From Candidatus Bipolaricaulota bacterium (lineage in GTDB: Bacteria; Bipolaricaulota; Bipolaricaulia; Bipolaricaulales; Bipolaricaulaceae): DNA of 10,252 bases. The notes beneath the pieces were generated by a model that did not search any database, was not told the DNA's origin, and worked only from the letters and a program-made list of their open reading frames with translations. Location of the stretch: the NCBI GenBank assembly GCA_021129895.1, contig JAJOKL010000076.1:17039-27290 (forward strand). The letters run 5' to 3'. The position numbers and the translations under genes were made by a program. This document shows, piece after piece, positions 1-6,263 of the stretch. Within the stretch, counting starts at the first letter, position 1. Each line of letters opens with the position of its first letter.

Positions 1-112
1 GTTGACGAAACCCGGCTGGAAATTTCGGTCCTTTCGTGAGCCTGTGGGCTGGTGGGGAAAAGAGTCCCGCTGGCCACGATTCCCTCGACGTGCTTTCTGG
101 CTCACAAAACCA
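1..112. other. Intergenic stretch at window edge, no gene seen
   Basis: No reading frame here has a ribosome binding site or recognisable protein content. The plus-strand frame open across 2-190 reads straight through the terminator hairpin and gives arginine/proline-rich sequence typical of chance frames in GC-rich DNA. The only structure seen is the 7-bp inverted repeat at 94-116 next to the terminator. Confidence 0.5.
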
Positions 113-143
113 GAAAAATACGGGCCGAGTGCTCCTCGGCCCG
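113..143 (-). terminator. Intrinsic terminator of the coiled-coil membrane protein gene
   Basis: On the minus strand a perfect 9-bp stem (CGGGCCGAG pairing with CTCGGCCCG, 121-129 with 135-143, 5-nt loop) is followed at once by TATTTTTCTGG (120 down to 110), a good U-tract. It begins 22 bases after the stop codon of the minus-strand gene ending at 166, so it is that gene's terminator. A second short inverted repeat (TTTCTGG at 94-100, CCAGAAA at 110-116) lies immediately beyond and shares the A/T run. Confidence 0.88.
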
Positions 144-165
144 TCCCCGCTGGCAAAGCCGGCCC

Positions 166-852
166 TCAGCCAGAGGTGATGAGGAAGTAAACCACCGCCC
201 CCACCAGGGCCGGCACCAAGAAGATGGCCGCCCACTGGGTCTCCTGGGCGGCCTTGATGGCCGCAAGCTCCTCCTGCATGGCGGCGAGCTGGGCATCGAC
301 TTGCGCGGCTATCTCACCCTTGAGCTGGTCCATCTCCCCTCGCACCGCGGAGATCTCCTCTTGGAAGCTGCCCAACGCGGCCTCGATGCCCTCGATCTTG
401 GCTCGGTTGTTCCCGATCTTCACCTGGAGGGCCTGGATGGCCTGCTCCGCGGCCAACATCTGTCGCTGCAGGGCCCCGATGTCCTGTTCCTCCAGGTAGG
501 TGACCCGGGCCTCGATCTCCGTGGCCCAACCTTCAAGCGCGCCGATGCGTCCCTCGTGGTCTGCCGCCTGGGCACACAGGCTGGCCAGCTTGGTGTCCAA
601 GTCTTCCACCCAAGCCGCCAGGTCGGCCAGTGCCCCTTCCACGGAGGCGAACCGGTCGTTGATCTGGGCCACGGAGCCCTTGAACTCCTCGATGAAGCCG
701 GTGAAGAAGCCGATCACTTCCCCGAAGGCCGCTTCCAGGGCGGCGATCTCGTCCTCGGGCGGGGGCAAGTTGATCTCACCTCCACCGGCTTGGGCCAGCC
801 CCAGTCCCCCGATGAGGAGCAGCCCGCACAGTACCGCTATGAACTTTGCCAT
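166..852 (-). CDS. Secreted coiled-coil protein with C-terminal membrane anchor, function unknown
   Basis: The 228-residue product has three visible parts. Residues 1-22 form a signal peptide: charged MAKF start, hydrophobic core rich in Leu and Gly, and an Ala-Gln-Ala site before a Gly-rich stretch. Residues about 35-205 are Ala/Glu/Gln/Leu-rich with heptad-like spacing and few Gly or Pro, as in a long alpha-helical coiled coil. Residues about 208-226 form one transmembrane helix, followed by only Ser-Gly. The predicted topology is an extracytoplasmic rod anchored at its C terminus. Cys9 is too close to the N terminus and lacks a lipobox, so a lipoprotein is unlikely. The ATG at 852 is chosen because GGAGGGG lies about 8 bases upstream and the signal peptide starts there; the open frame extends to 1020 but has no such signals. 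It is a single-gene unit divergent from gltX. I do not recognise the family. Envelope spacing, cell shape or surface structure are guesses. Confidence 0.8.
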   Translation of the reverse strand: MAKFIAVLCGLLLIGGLGLAQAGGGEINLPPPEDEIAALEAAFGEVIGFFTGFIEEFKGSVAQINDRFASVEGALADLAAWVEDLDTKLASLCAQAADHEGRIGALEGWATEIEARVTYLEEQDIGALQRQMLAAEQAIQALQVKIGNNRAKIEGIEAALGSFQEEISAVRGEMDQLKGEIAAQVDAQLAAMQEELAAIKAAQETQWAAIFLVPALVGAVVYFLITSG

Positions 853-983
853 CTCCGCACCCCTCCTTCTGTTCGGTGCTTCGGATGATTCCAGGGTAAT
901 CGGCGCTACGCTCGGCCCCATGGCGTGTGTGCCTCGCCGGGGGCGAGTTTGTCGGCCACCGGGGGGACAGCCGTCGCGCCCCG

Positions 984-995
984 TATAATCCCACC
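984..995 (+). promoter_or_regulatory. Consensus -10 box of gltX, predicting a leaderless mRNA
   Basis: A perfect TATAAT at 984-989 is followed by six bases (CCCACC) and then the GTG codon at 996. Bacterial sigma70-type transcription normally starts about 7 bases after the -10 box, which puts the transcript start on or next to this GTG. There is no Shine-Dalgarno sequence upstream. No convincing -35 box is seen 16-18 bases upstream, where the sequence is a G-run at 961-966. The promoter position is the main argument for choosing the GTG at 996 over the one at 1002. Confidence 0.65.
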
Positions 996-2420
996 GTGGC
1001 CGTGAGAGTTCGGTTCGCACCCAGCCCCACCGGGGAGCTGCACGTGGGCGGCGCCCGCACCGCCCTGTTCAATTGGCTGTGGGCCAGAAAAGAGGGGGGG
1101 ACCTTCGTCCTCAGGATCGAGGACACCGACCTGGCCCGCTCCGAGACGCGCTACACCCAGGGGATCATGGATGCCCTCTCCTGGTTGGGCCTCTCCTGGG
1201 ATGAGCTTTTCTACCAGTCGCAGCGCCTCCCCCACTATCGGCGCTACGTGGACAGGCTCCTGGAGGAGGGGAAGGCCTATCCCTGCTTCTGCACCCCGGA
1301 GGAGCTCGCCGAACGGAGGAAAAGGGCCTTGGCCCGAGGGGAAGCCCCGGAGTACGACGGCCACTGTCGGGACCTCAGCCAAAAAGACCGCCAGCTGTAC
1401 CTGGCCCAGGGGCGAAAGCCGGCCATCCGGTTCCTGGTGCCCGAGGAGGCCAAGGAAACTTCCTTCGTTGACTTCCTGCGGGGGGAGGTGCACTTCCGCC
1501 GCCTCACCACCGGGGATTTCGTCATCCAGAAGGCCGACGGCACCCCCACCTACAACCTGGCCTGCGTGGTGGACGACCACGAAATGGGGGTCACCCACGT
1601 GCTGCGGGCGGAGGACCACATCTCCAACACCCCCAAGCAGATCTGGCTCTATCAGGCCCTGGGCTGGGAGCCCCCGGCGTTCGGACACCTGTCCATCATC
1701 CTGGGGCCTGACAGGAAGAAGCTATCCAAGCGCCACGGGGCCACCTCGGTGGAGGCACTGCGGGAGGAGGGTTACCTCCCGGAGGCAGTGGTGAACCACC
1801 TGGCGCTGCTCGGCTGGTCGCCCGATTCCGGGGAGGAGGTGTTCACCCTGGAGGAGCTGGTGGATGCGTTCTCGCTGGAGAAGATCAACCTCTCCCCCCA
1901 GGTGTTCGATTTCGAAAAACTGCGCTGGCTCAACAGGAAACACCTGGCCAGGCTCTCCCCTCGGGAGCTCCTCAAGCGGGCGCGGCCGTTCCTGGCACGC
2001 TACTCCGGGGTCCCGGAGGACAGGTTGGCGGCGGCGCTGGAGCTCCTGCGGCCGGGGCTCTCCACCCTGGGGGAACTCGCGGATCACCCAGATCTACGAT
2101 ATCTCCTTGCTCCCCCTGAGCTCCCCCCGGAGGCGGTGGAGGAGCTCTCCCCCCCCGAGGCGCGGGCGGCCCTAGCGCGGGTGCTTTCCCGGCTGGGGCC
2201 GGGCTTTTCCCCGGAGGGGCTGAGGCCGTTGGTGCGGGAGGTGGCCGCGGAGTTGGGGGTCCCGACCAGGGGGGTGTTCCACCCGCTGCGGCTGGCCTTG
2301 ACCGGTCGAACTCACGGGCCGGAGCTGGTCGGGATCGTTGGCGTACTGGGCGTAGCGGAGGTGCGGGCGCGGCTGGAGGCGGCCCTGCGGGCGGTTGAGG
2401 AAGCCCAGGGAGGGAAGTAA
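996..2420 (+). CDS. gltX: Glutamyl-tRNA synthetase (class I)
   Basis: This enzyme charges tRNA-Glu with glutamate using ATP, in the cytoplasm. The 474-residue protein has the usual bacterial GluRS length. It opens with the family signature VRFAPSPTG and the class I HIGH-type motif (H16-V-G-G). A zinc-site-like pattern C97-x-C99 ... Y120 ... C124 lies in the insertion typical of many GluRS. The KMSKS-type loop is K242-L-S-K-R246. The C-terminal half is the Leu/Arg-rich helical anticodon-binding domain, ending with the common THGPEL region. The first conserved residues follow directly after GTG 996, so longer upstream starts in the open frame are rejected. GTG 1002 is an alternative that removes two residues. 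The gene is followed 52 bases later by hppA. Whether it is the discriminating form or also charges tRNA-Gln cannot be read here; no gatCAB genes are in the window. Confidence 0.95.
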   Translation: MAVRVRFAPSPTGELHVGGARTALFNWLWARKEGGTFVLRIEDTDLARSETRYTQGIMDALSWLGLSWDELFYQSQRLPHYRRYVDRLLEEGKAYPCFCTPEELAERRKRALARGEAPEYDGHCRDLSQKDRQLYLAQGRKPAIRFLVPEEAKETSFVDFLRGEVHFRRLTTGDFVIQKADGTPTYNLACVVDDHEMGVTHVLRAEDHISNTPKQIWLYQALGWEPPAFGHLSIILGPDRKKLSKRHGATSVEALREEGYLPEAVVNHLALLGWSPDSGEEVFTLEELVDAFSLEKINLSPQVFDFEKLRWLNRKHLARLSPRELLKRARPFLARYSGVPEDRLAAALELLRPGLSTLGELADHPDLRYLLAPPELPPEAVEELSPPEARAALARVLSRLGPGFSPEGLRPLVREVAAELGVPTRGVFHPLRLALTGRTHGPELVGIVGVLGVAEVRARLEAALRAVEEAQGGK

Positions 2421-2457
2421 AGTCCTGTTCGGTTTGGCAATTCCACATCCTAAGGGC

Positions 2458-2467
2458 GGAGAGGAGG
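2458..2467 (+). promoter_or_regulatory. Shine-Dalgarno that fixes the GTG start of hppA
   Basis: GGAGAGGAGG ends five bases before the GTG at 2473. This supports GTG as the true start, and the first membrane helix follows it immediately. There is no clear -10/-35 pair in the 52-base gap after gltX, so read-through from gltX is likely. Confidence 0.7.
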
Positions 2468-2472
2468 CATAA

Positions 2473-4644
2473 GTGGGGCTCTTGATTGCGATTCCGGCGC
2501 TGGTTGCGGTAGCGGCCCTGTTGTGGGCCGCCTATGCGAACTGGTACGTCATCAGGCGGGACCGGGGCACCGAGCGGATGCAGGAGCTGCAGGACTTCAT
2601 CCGCGAGGGGGCCATCGCCTTCATGCTGGAGGAGGCCCGGGTCATGGCCGTCACCATGCTGGTGGTGGGGGCCATCCTGTGGGCCCTGTTCTACTGGGAG
2701 GTGGCGGTCTCGTTCTGGATAGGTTCCATCCTGTCCATGCTGGCCGGGTTCATCGGGATGAACGCCGCCACCCAGGCCAACGCCCGCACCACCCAGTCCG
2801 CCCGCCGCTCGTTCAAGGAAGCCCTGAACGTGGCCCTGTCCGGGGGGTCGGTGATGGGGATGGCGGTGGCCGGACTGGCGCTGGGGGGGCTGGCGCTGGT
2901 GATCTGGCTGTTCCGCGAGGACTTCAACCCCGCCACGTTGGACATCCATACCAAAACCGCCTTGGGGATCCCCGGTGCTGAGATCAACTTCATCAAGGCG
3001 GCCCTGATCGTGACCGCCTACTCCATGGGGGCGTCCCTGGTGGCCCTGTTTGACCGCGTGGGCGGCGGCATCTACACCAAGGCGGCGGATATGGCGGCGG
3101 ATATGGTGGGCAAAGTGGAGGCCCGCATCCCCGAGGACGACCCCAGAAACCCCGCCTCCATCGCCGACAACGTGGGCGACAATGTGGGCGACGTGGGGGG
3201 ATTGGGGGCGGACCTCCTGGAATCGTTCATCGGCGCCACCATCTCGGTGATTGTGATGGCCCTGTACATCTTCGTGGGCCGGGGTAACGTCGATATCCAA
3301 GGGCTGCTCGCCCAGTTCGGGGGCAAGATCGGCCTGGAGGAGAACTACTGGTGGCTGACGCTTTTGCCGCTGCTCTACATGGCCGGAGGGATCGTGGCCA
3401 GCCTCCTGGGGATCGTCTACATCCGGGCCATCCCCCGGCAGGAGAACATGCAAGGCATCCTGATGAACGGGACCAGGCTCGCCGCCGGGCTTACCGCCCT
3501 GTTTGCCATCCTGACCACCGCCCTCTCCCCGGCCAACTTCACCCCGTTCTGGTCCATGCTTTTGGGGATCGCCGCCGGGGTGGGGATCGGCTTTGTCTCC
3601 GAGTACTACACCTCCTATCGCTACAAACCCACCCGGGAGCTCGCCCAGGCCTACGCCTCCGGCCCGGCGGTAGGGGTCACCGAGGGGATGGCGGTGGGGA
3701 TGCTGTCCGCCCTGTGGCCGGTGCTGTTCATCGCCGGGGCCACCATCGGGGCCTATCAGCTGGGTGGCCTGCTGGGAGTGGCCTATGCCGCGTTGGGGAT
3801 GCTGTCCTTCGTGGGGATGACGGTGTCGGTGGACTCCTACGGGCCGATAGCCGACAACGCCGGTGGCATCGCCACCATGGCCAAGCTCGACCCCTCGGTC
3901 AGGGAGCGGACCGACGCCCTGGACGCCATCGGCAACACCACCGCCGCCATCGGAAAGGGATTTGCCATCGGCTCTGCCGCCTTCGCCGCCCTGGGCCTGA
4001 TCGCCGCCTACATGTGGGCGGCGGCCAGCTCTGCCGTGGAGGTACGCATCCCGGAGATCGCCATGATCTCCCCGGCGGTGGAGATCGGGGCGTTCGTGCT
4101 GGCGGGCCTGATCGTGGGCGCCATGATCCCCTACGTGTTCTCGGCCCTGCTCATCCGGGCGGTGTCCCGTACGGCCGACGTGATGGTGCAGGAAGTCAGG
4201 CGACAGTTCCGGGAAAATCCGAAGATCCTCACCGGGGAGGAGCCGCCGGACTACAAGCGCTGCATCACCATCACCGCCCACGGGGGCGTGAAGAGGATGG
4301 TGCTCCCATCGCTCCTGGCGTTGGGCATGCCGCTGGTGGTGGGGCTCATCTTCGGTCGCTACACCCTGGCCGGCTTCCTGGTGGGGGCGCTTTTGTCGGC
4401 GGTTCAGCTTGCCATCTACTGCGCCAACGCCGGAGGGGCGCTGGACAACGCCAAGAAGTACGTGGAGGAGGGGCACTACGGCGGCAAGGGTTCCGAGGCC
4501 CACGCCGCCGGGGTGATCGGGGATACGGTGGGGGACCCGCTTAAGGACACGGTGGGGCCCTCTTTGGACATCCTGATCAAGCTGATGGGCGTGGTCGCGC
4601 TACTGTTCGCGTCCCTGTTCCCGGTGGCCCCCATCTTCATGTAG
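2473..4644 (+). CDS. hppA: K+-dependent membrane pyrophosphatase, probably Na+-type ion pump
   Basis: An integral membrane enzyme that hydrolyses pyrophosphate and pumps Na+ and/or H+ across the cytoplasmic membrane. The 723 residues are typical of bacterial members, with about 16 hydrophobic segments. The pyrophosphate site is intact: K203-AADMAADMVGKVEA, then IPEDDPRNP (219-227) and DNVGDNVGD (232-240). The C-terminal motif GGALDNAKKYVEEG and the GDTVGDPLKDT segment are also present. At the K+-dependence site the sequence is G487-NTTAAIGKG, with Ala491 and Gly494; K+-independent enzymes carry Lys and Thr there. E250 in GADLLESF sits at the helix-6 position used by Na+-pumping enzymes (E246 of the Thermotoga enzyme) rather than one turn later as in plant H+ pumps. 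The family and K+ class are clear; the ion is an inference. It follows gltX and ends in its own terminator. Confidence 0.95.
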   Translation: MGLLIAIPALVAVAALLWAAYANWYVIRRDRGTERMQELQDFIREGAIAFMLEEARVMAVTMLVVGAILWALFYWEVAVSFWIGSILSMLAGFIGMNAATQANARTTQSARRSFKEALNVALSGGSVMGMAVAGLALGGLALVIWLFREDFNPATLDIHTKTALGIPGAEINFIKAALIVTAYSMGASLVALFDRVGGGIYTKAADMAADMVGKVEARIPEDDPRNPASIADNVGDNVGDVGGLGADLLESFIGATISVIVMALYIFVGRGNVDIQGLLAQFGGKIGLEENYWWLTLLPLLYMAGGIVASLLGIVYIRAIPRQENMQGILMNGTRLAAGLTALFAILTTALSPANFTPFWSMLLGIAAGVGIGFVSEYYTSYRYKPTRELAQAYASGPAVGVTEGMAVGMLSALWPVLFIAGATIGAYQLGGLLGVAYAALGMLSFVGMTVSVDSYGPIADNAGGIATMAKLDPSVRERTDALDAIGNTTAAIGKGFAIGSAAFAALGLIAAYMWAAASSAVEVRIPEIAMISPAVEIGAFVLAGLIVGAMIPYVFSALLIRAVSRTADVMVQEVRRQFRENPKILTGEEPPDYKRCITITAHGGVKRMVLPSLLALGMPLVVGLIFGRYTLAGFLVGALLSAVQLAIYCANAGGALDNAKKYVEEGHYGGKGSEAHAAGVIGDTVGDPLKDTVGPSLDILIKLMGVVALLFASLFPVAPIFM

Positions 4645-4668
4645 CTCCAGAAGCCATCTGCGAACGTG

Positions 4669-4703
4669 GAGCAGGGGCGGGAGAGCCCGCCCCTGCTCAA
4701 TTT
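4669..4703 (+). terminator. Intrinsic terminator downstream of hppA
   Basis: A perfect 13-bp stem (GAGCAGGGGCGGG at 4669-4681 with CCCGCCCCTGCTC at 4686-4698, AGAG loop) begins 24 bases after the hppA stop. It is followed by AATTT, a short and weak U-tract. The very stable GC stem makes plus-strand termination likely. There is no T-run on the minus side. Confidence 0.8.
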
Positions 4704-4705
4704 GA

Positions 4706-5074
4706 CGCCCCTTTGAGATCAACGATCGGTTCGGACACCTGATGGGGGACGCGGTGCTCAAAAAGGTGGCAGAGCATCTCCGGAGTAACCTGCGGGCGTC
4801 CGACGTGGTGGTGCACTGCTGGGGAGACGAATTTTTAGTGATCATGCCTGAAACCTCAGAGGACGCTGAGGCCACTCGAGACAGGTTGAATCCAGGCCTT
4901 TCCGTTACCGACGAGACCGGGAAGACCCTGTCCTTCCCGGTCACCCTTTCCATCGGCACCGCCTATTGGCATCCTGGCGATCCCCGCCCCCTGGAGGAGG
5001 CCATCGCCGAGGCCGACCGCAATATGTACGAGGAGAAACAACGGAAACGAGCTGGGCCTGAAGCGGCCCAGTGA
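4706..5074 (+). pseudogene. GGDEF-domain remnant (diguanylate cyclase), 5'-truncated
   Basis: The frame encodes the C-terminal two thirds of a GGDEF domain, the fold that makes cyclic di-GMP in active enzymes. It enters the family consensus at FEINDRFGHLMGD (4712 onward), continues with an RxxD site (RASD, as in the allosteric I-site, five residues before the signature), the signature itself, and ends with the conserved AEADRNMYEEK helix. The N-terminal third, with the DxLTGLxNR region and the metal-binding Asp before FKxIND, is absent. An in-frame TGA at 4703-4705 lies three codons upstream of the homology, and one residue is missing within FKxIND. The signature reads WGDEF, so its first Gly is replaced by Trp (codon 4820-4822). 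The first ATG (4742) has no ribosome binding site. It sits directly against the hppA terminator, suggesting a deletion or rearrangement junction. Stop TGA is at 5072-5074. It is most likely a decayed gene; an expressed small protein cannot be excluded. Confidence 0.75.
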
Positions 5075-5138
5075 TCGCCAGGAACTGAACACGGATCGCT
5101 CCCTCGCGAATTTGAGCCAGAGGGATAGTGACAGGTAC

Positions 5139-5167
5139 TTGACCGGGCAAATGGGGCTCGCTACCAT
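5139..5167 (+). promoter_or_regulatory. Promoter of the tRNA / RNase H-like / dtd / rpmF unit
   Basis: TTGACC at 5139-5144 (five of six consensus bases) and TACCAT at 5162-5167 (four of six) are separated by exactly 17 bases. The expected start, about 7-9 bases past the -10 box, falls at 5174-5176, that is on or just before the first base of the mature tRNA. Confidence 0.7.
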
Positions 5168-5175
5168 ACTTCTAG

Positions 5176-5247
5176 GGGCCCGTAGCTCAGTGGTAGAGCA
5201 GCCGGCTCATAACCGGTCGGTCGCAGGTTCGAACCCTGCCGGGCCCA
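5176..5247 (+). tRNA. tRNA with CAU anticodon, probably tRNA-Ile2 (lysidine type)
   Basis: The cloverleaf folds without mismatches apart from one G-U pair. The acceptor stem is GGGCCCG with CGGGCCC, the D arm GCTC/GAGC, the anticodon stem 5201-5205 with 5213-5217, the anticodon CAT at 5208-5210, the variable loop five bases, and the T arm GCAGG-TTCGAAC-CCTGC. The discriminator is A5247 and CCA is not encoded. It is not an initiator, because its 1-72 pair is G-C. Between elongator Met and Ile2, Ile2 is favoured: C4-G69 and C5-G68, pairs known to matter for the lysidine synthetase TilS in E. coli, are both present, and the anticodon arm with GGTCG variable loop resembles Bacillus tRNA-Ile2 as I recall it. 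The next gene starts only 16 bases downstream, so the tRNA forms the 5' leader of that mRNA. Confidence 0.92.
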
Positions 5248-5249
5248 AA

Positions 5250-5257
5250 GGGGAGGA
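5250..5257 (+). promoter_or_regulatory. Shine-Dalgarno of the RNase H-like gene, squeezed against the tRNA
   Basis: GGGGAGGA begins three bases after the tRNA discriminator and ends six bases before GTG 5264. It decides the GTG start. After tRNA 3' processing the mRNA would keep a leader of at most about 16 bases consisting almost only of this site. Confidence 0.7.
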
Positions 5258-5263
5258 GAACCT

Positions 5264-5788
5264 GTGCGCAAACTCTTTGTCAACACCTGCGGGATCAGCC
5301 ACGGCAACCCCGGGGCCGCTGCCATCGGCATCGCCCTCCTGGATGAGCAGGGCCACCTCGTGGAGGAGGTGGGGGAGCTCATCGGCCGGGCCACCCCGGA
5401 AGTGGCCGAGTACAAGGGGCTGATCTCCGGGGCCCGCAAGGCCGCCTCCTACGCCCCCGAGGAGGCTGTGTTCCTCACCGACTCCCACCCCCTGGTGAAC
5501 CAGATCAACGGGATCTCCCAGCCCCGCGAGCCACACCTTCAGTACCTCAACCAGTTGGCCCTGGGGTGCCTAGGGCAGCTCCCCAAGTGGCGCCTCAACT
5601 ATGTGGATCCCGACGCCAATTCCGTCGCCCACCGGCTGGCCGAACGGGCATTTCGAGAACGGATCCGCTCCGAACGCGAGCGGACCCGCCTTACCCGGGA
5701 GCTGTCGGAACTTTTGTCCCTGCTGTCCCTGGACGAGCTAAAAAAGGTGGAGGCGTTCATCCGCTCCCTGCGGGCCAAGACCGCCTGA
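5264..5788 (+). CDS. RNase HI-fold protein with altered active site
   Basis: The 174-residue protein has the RNase HI / RVT_3 fold over residues 1-130: CGISHGNPGAAAIGI at the first strand, VAEYKGLISGARKA at the second motif, VFLTDSHPLVNQING at the third, and ANSVAHRLAERA at the last helix. In active RNase HI the four acids are Asp (before GASRGNPG), Glu (AEY), Asp (SDS) and Asp (N-x-x-A-D). Here Glu49 and Asp73 are kept, but the first Asp aligns with Cys9 and the last with His123. The His variant also occurs in some RVT_3 proteins, but loss of the first Asp usually abolishes two-metal catalysis. Residues 131-174 are an added helical tail, very charged at first (RERIRSERERTR) and then Leu-rich. 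GTG 5264 is set by the upstream GGGGAGGA. The gene sits between the tRNA and dtd, with dtd 3 bases after its stop. It may bind RNA or RNA-DNA hybrids without cutting; that is an inference. Confidence 0.85.
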   Translation: MRKLFVNTCGISHGNPGAAAIGIALLDEQGHLVEEVGELIGRATPEVAEYKGLISGARKAASYAPEEAVFLTDSHPLVNQINGISQPREPHLQYLNQLALGCLGQLPKWRLNYVDPDANSVAHRLAERAFRERIRSERERTRLTRELSELLSLLSLDELKKVEAFIRSLRAKTA

Positions 5789-5791
5789 GCC

Positions 5792-6241
5792 ATGCGCATC
5801 GTGCTGCAACGGGTGAAGGAAGCTTGGGTGCACGTGGATGGGGAAGAGGTGGCCCGCATCGGCCCCGGGTTTCTCCTGCTGGCAGGCATTGGGGAAGAGG
5901 ATACAGAGGAGGAGCTTTCCTTCTGGGCGCGGAAGATCCCCGAGTTGCGGGTGTTACCGGATGAGGCGGGGAAGTTCAACCGCTCACTGCAGGAGGCGGG
6001 CGGGGAGATCCTGTGTGTGTCCCAGTTCACCCTGTACGGCGATTGTCGCAAGGGGCGGCGGCCCAGCTTCAGCCGAGCCGCCCCAGGGCCGGTGGCCCAG
6101 GAGCTGTTCCACCGGTTCCTGGAGCTCCTGCGGGGGGAGGGGGTAGCGGTGCAGGCGGGGGTGTTCGGGGCACACATGGAGGTGGGACTGATCAACGACG
6201 GGCCGGTCACCTTGATCCTGGAACGGCAGCGGGGAAAATAA
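5792..6241 (+). CDS. dtd: D-aminoacyl-tRNA deacylase (D-Tyr-tRNA deacylase, DTD1 type)
   Basis: A cytoplasmic proofreading enzyme that hydrolyses D-amino acids, and also glycine mischarged on tRNA-Ala, from tRNA. The 149-residue length is the family norm and it acts as a homodimer. It begins with MRIVLQRVKEAWVHVDG, has the LRVLPDEAGKFNRSL stretch, the catalytic-pocket motif SQFTLYG (77-83), and the cross-subunit Gly-cisPro motif NDGPVT (135-140). The ATG at 5792 follows the previous stop by 3 bases with no Shine-Dalgarno, so translation is probably coupled to the RNase H-like gene. The stop is 22 bases before rpmF. Being next to a tRNA gene and a ribosomal protein gene fits its role in translation quality control. 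Confidence 0.96.
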   Translation: MRIVLQRVKEAWVHVDGEEVARIGPGFLLLAGIGEEDTEEELSFWARKIPELRVLPDEAGKFNRSLQEAGGEILCVSQFTLYGDCRKGRRPSFSRAAPGPVAQELFHRFLELLRGEGVAVQAGVFGAHMEVGLINDGPVTLILERQRGK

Positions 6242-6250
6242 GCGACCGGA

Positions 6251-6259
6251 AAAGGAGGT
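6251..6259 (+). promoter_or_regulatory. Near-perfect Shine-Dalgarno of rpmF
   Basis: AAAGGAGGT ends four bases before GTG 6264. It is the best match to the anti-Shine-Dalgarno sequence in the window, as expected for a highly expressed ribosomal protein gene, and it settles the GTG start. Confidence 0.75.
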
Positions 6260-6263
6260 TCAA

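Noticed and set aside
906..1688. A 260-residue minus-strand frame opposite the start of gltX
   Set aside because: It is antisense to the conserved N-terminal catalytic domain of GluRS and lacks any recognisable domain or start signal.
1972..4503. An 843-residue open frame on the minus strand opposite gltX and hppA
   Set aside because: It is antisense to two unmistakable genes. Its composition (His, Gly, Pro, Asp, Gln-rich repeats) is what the codons of GC-rich genes give in the opposite frame, and it has no ribosome binding site or domain.
3351..4544. A 397-residue plus-strand frame inside hppA
   Set aside because: It is an out-of-frame reading of the pyrophosphatase, Arg/Gly/His-rich, with no start signal.
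5052..5071. A 7-bp hairpin (CTGGGCC with GGCCCAG) at the end of the GGDEF remnant
   Set aside because: It overlaps the stop codon and has no U-tract, so I do not call it a terminator.
5176..5247. Using the tRNA 3' end as a phage or island attachment site
   Set aside because: No integrase, no second copy of the tRNA 3' sequence and no foreign-looking genes are present in the window.
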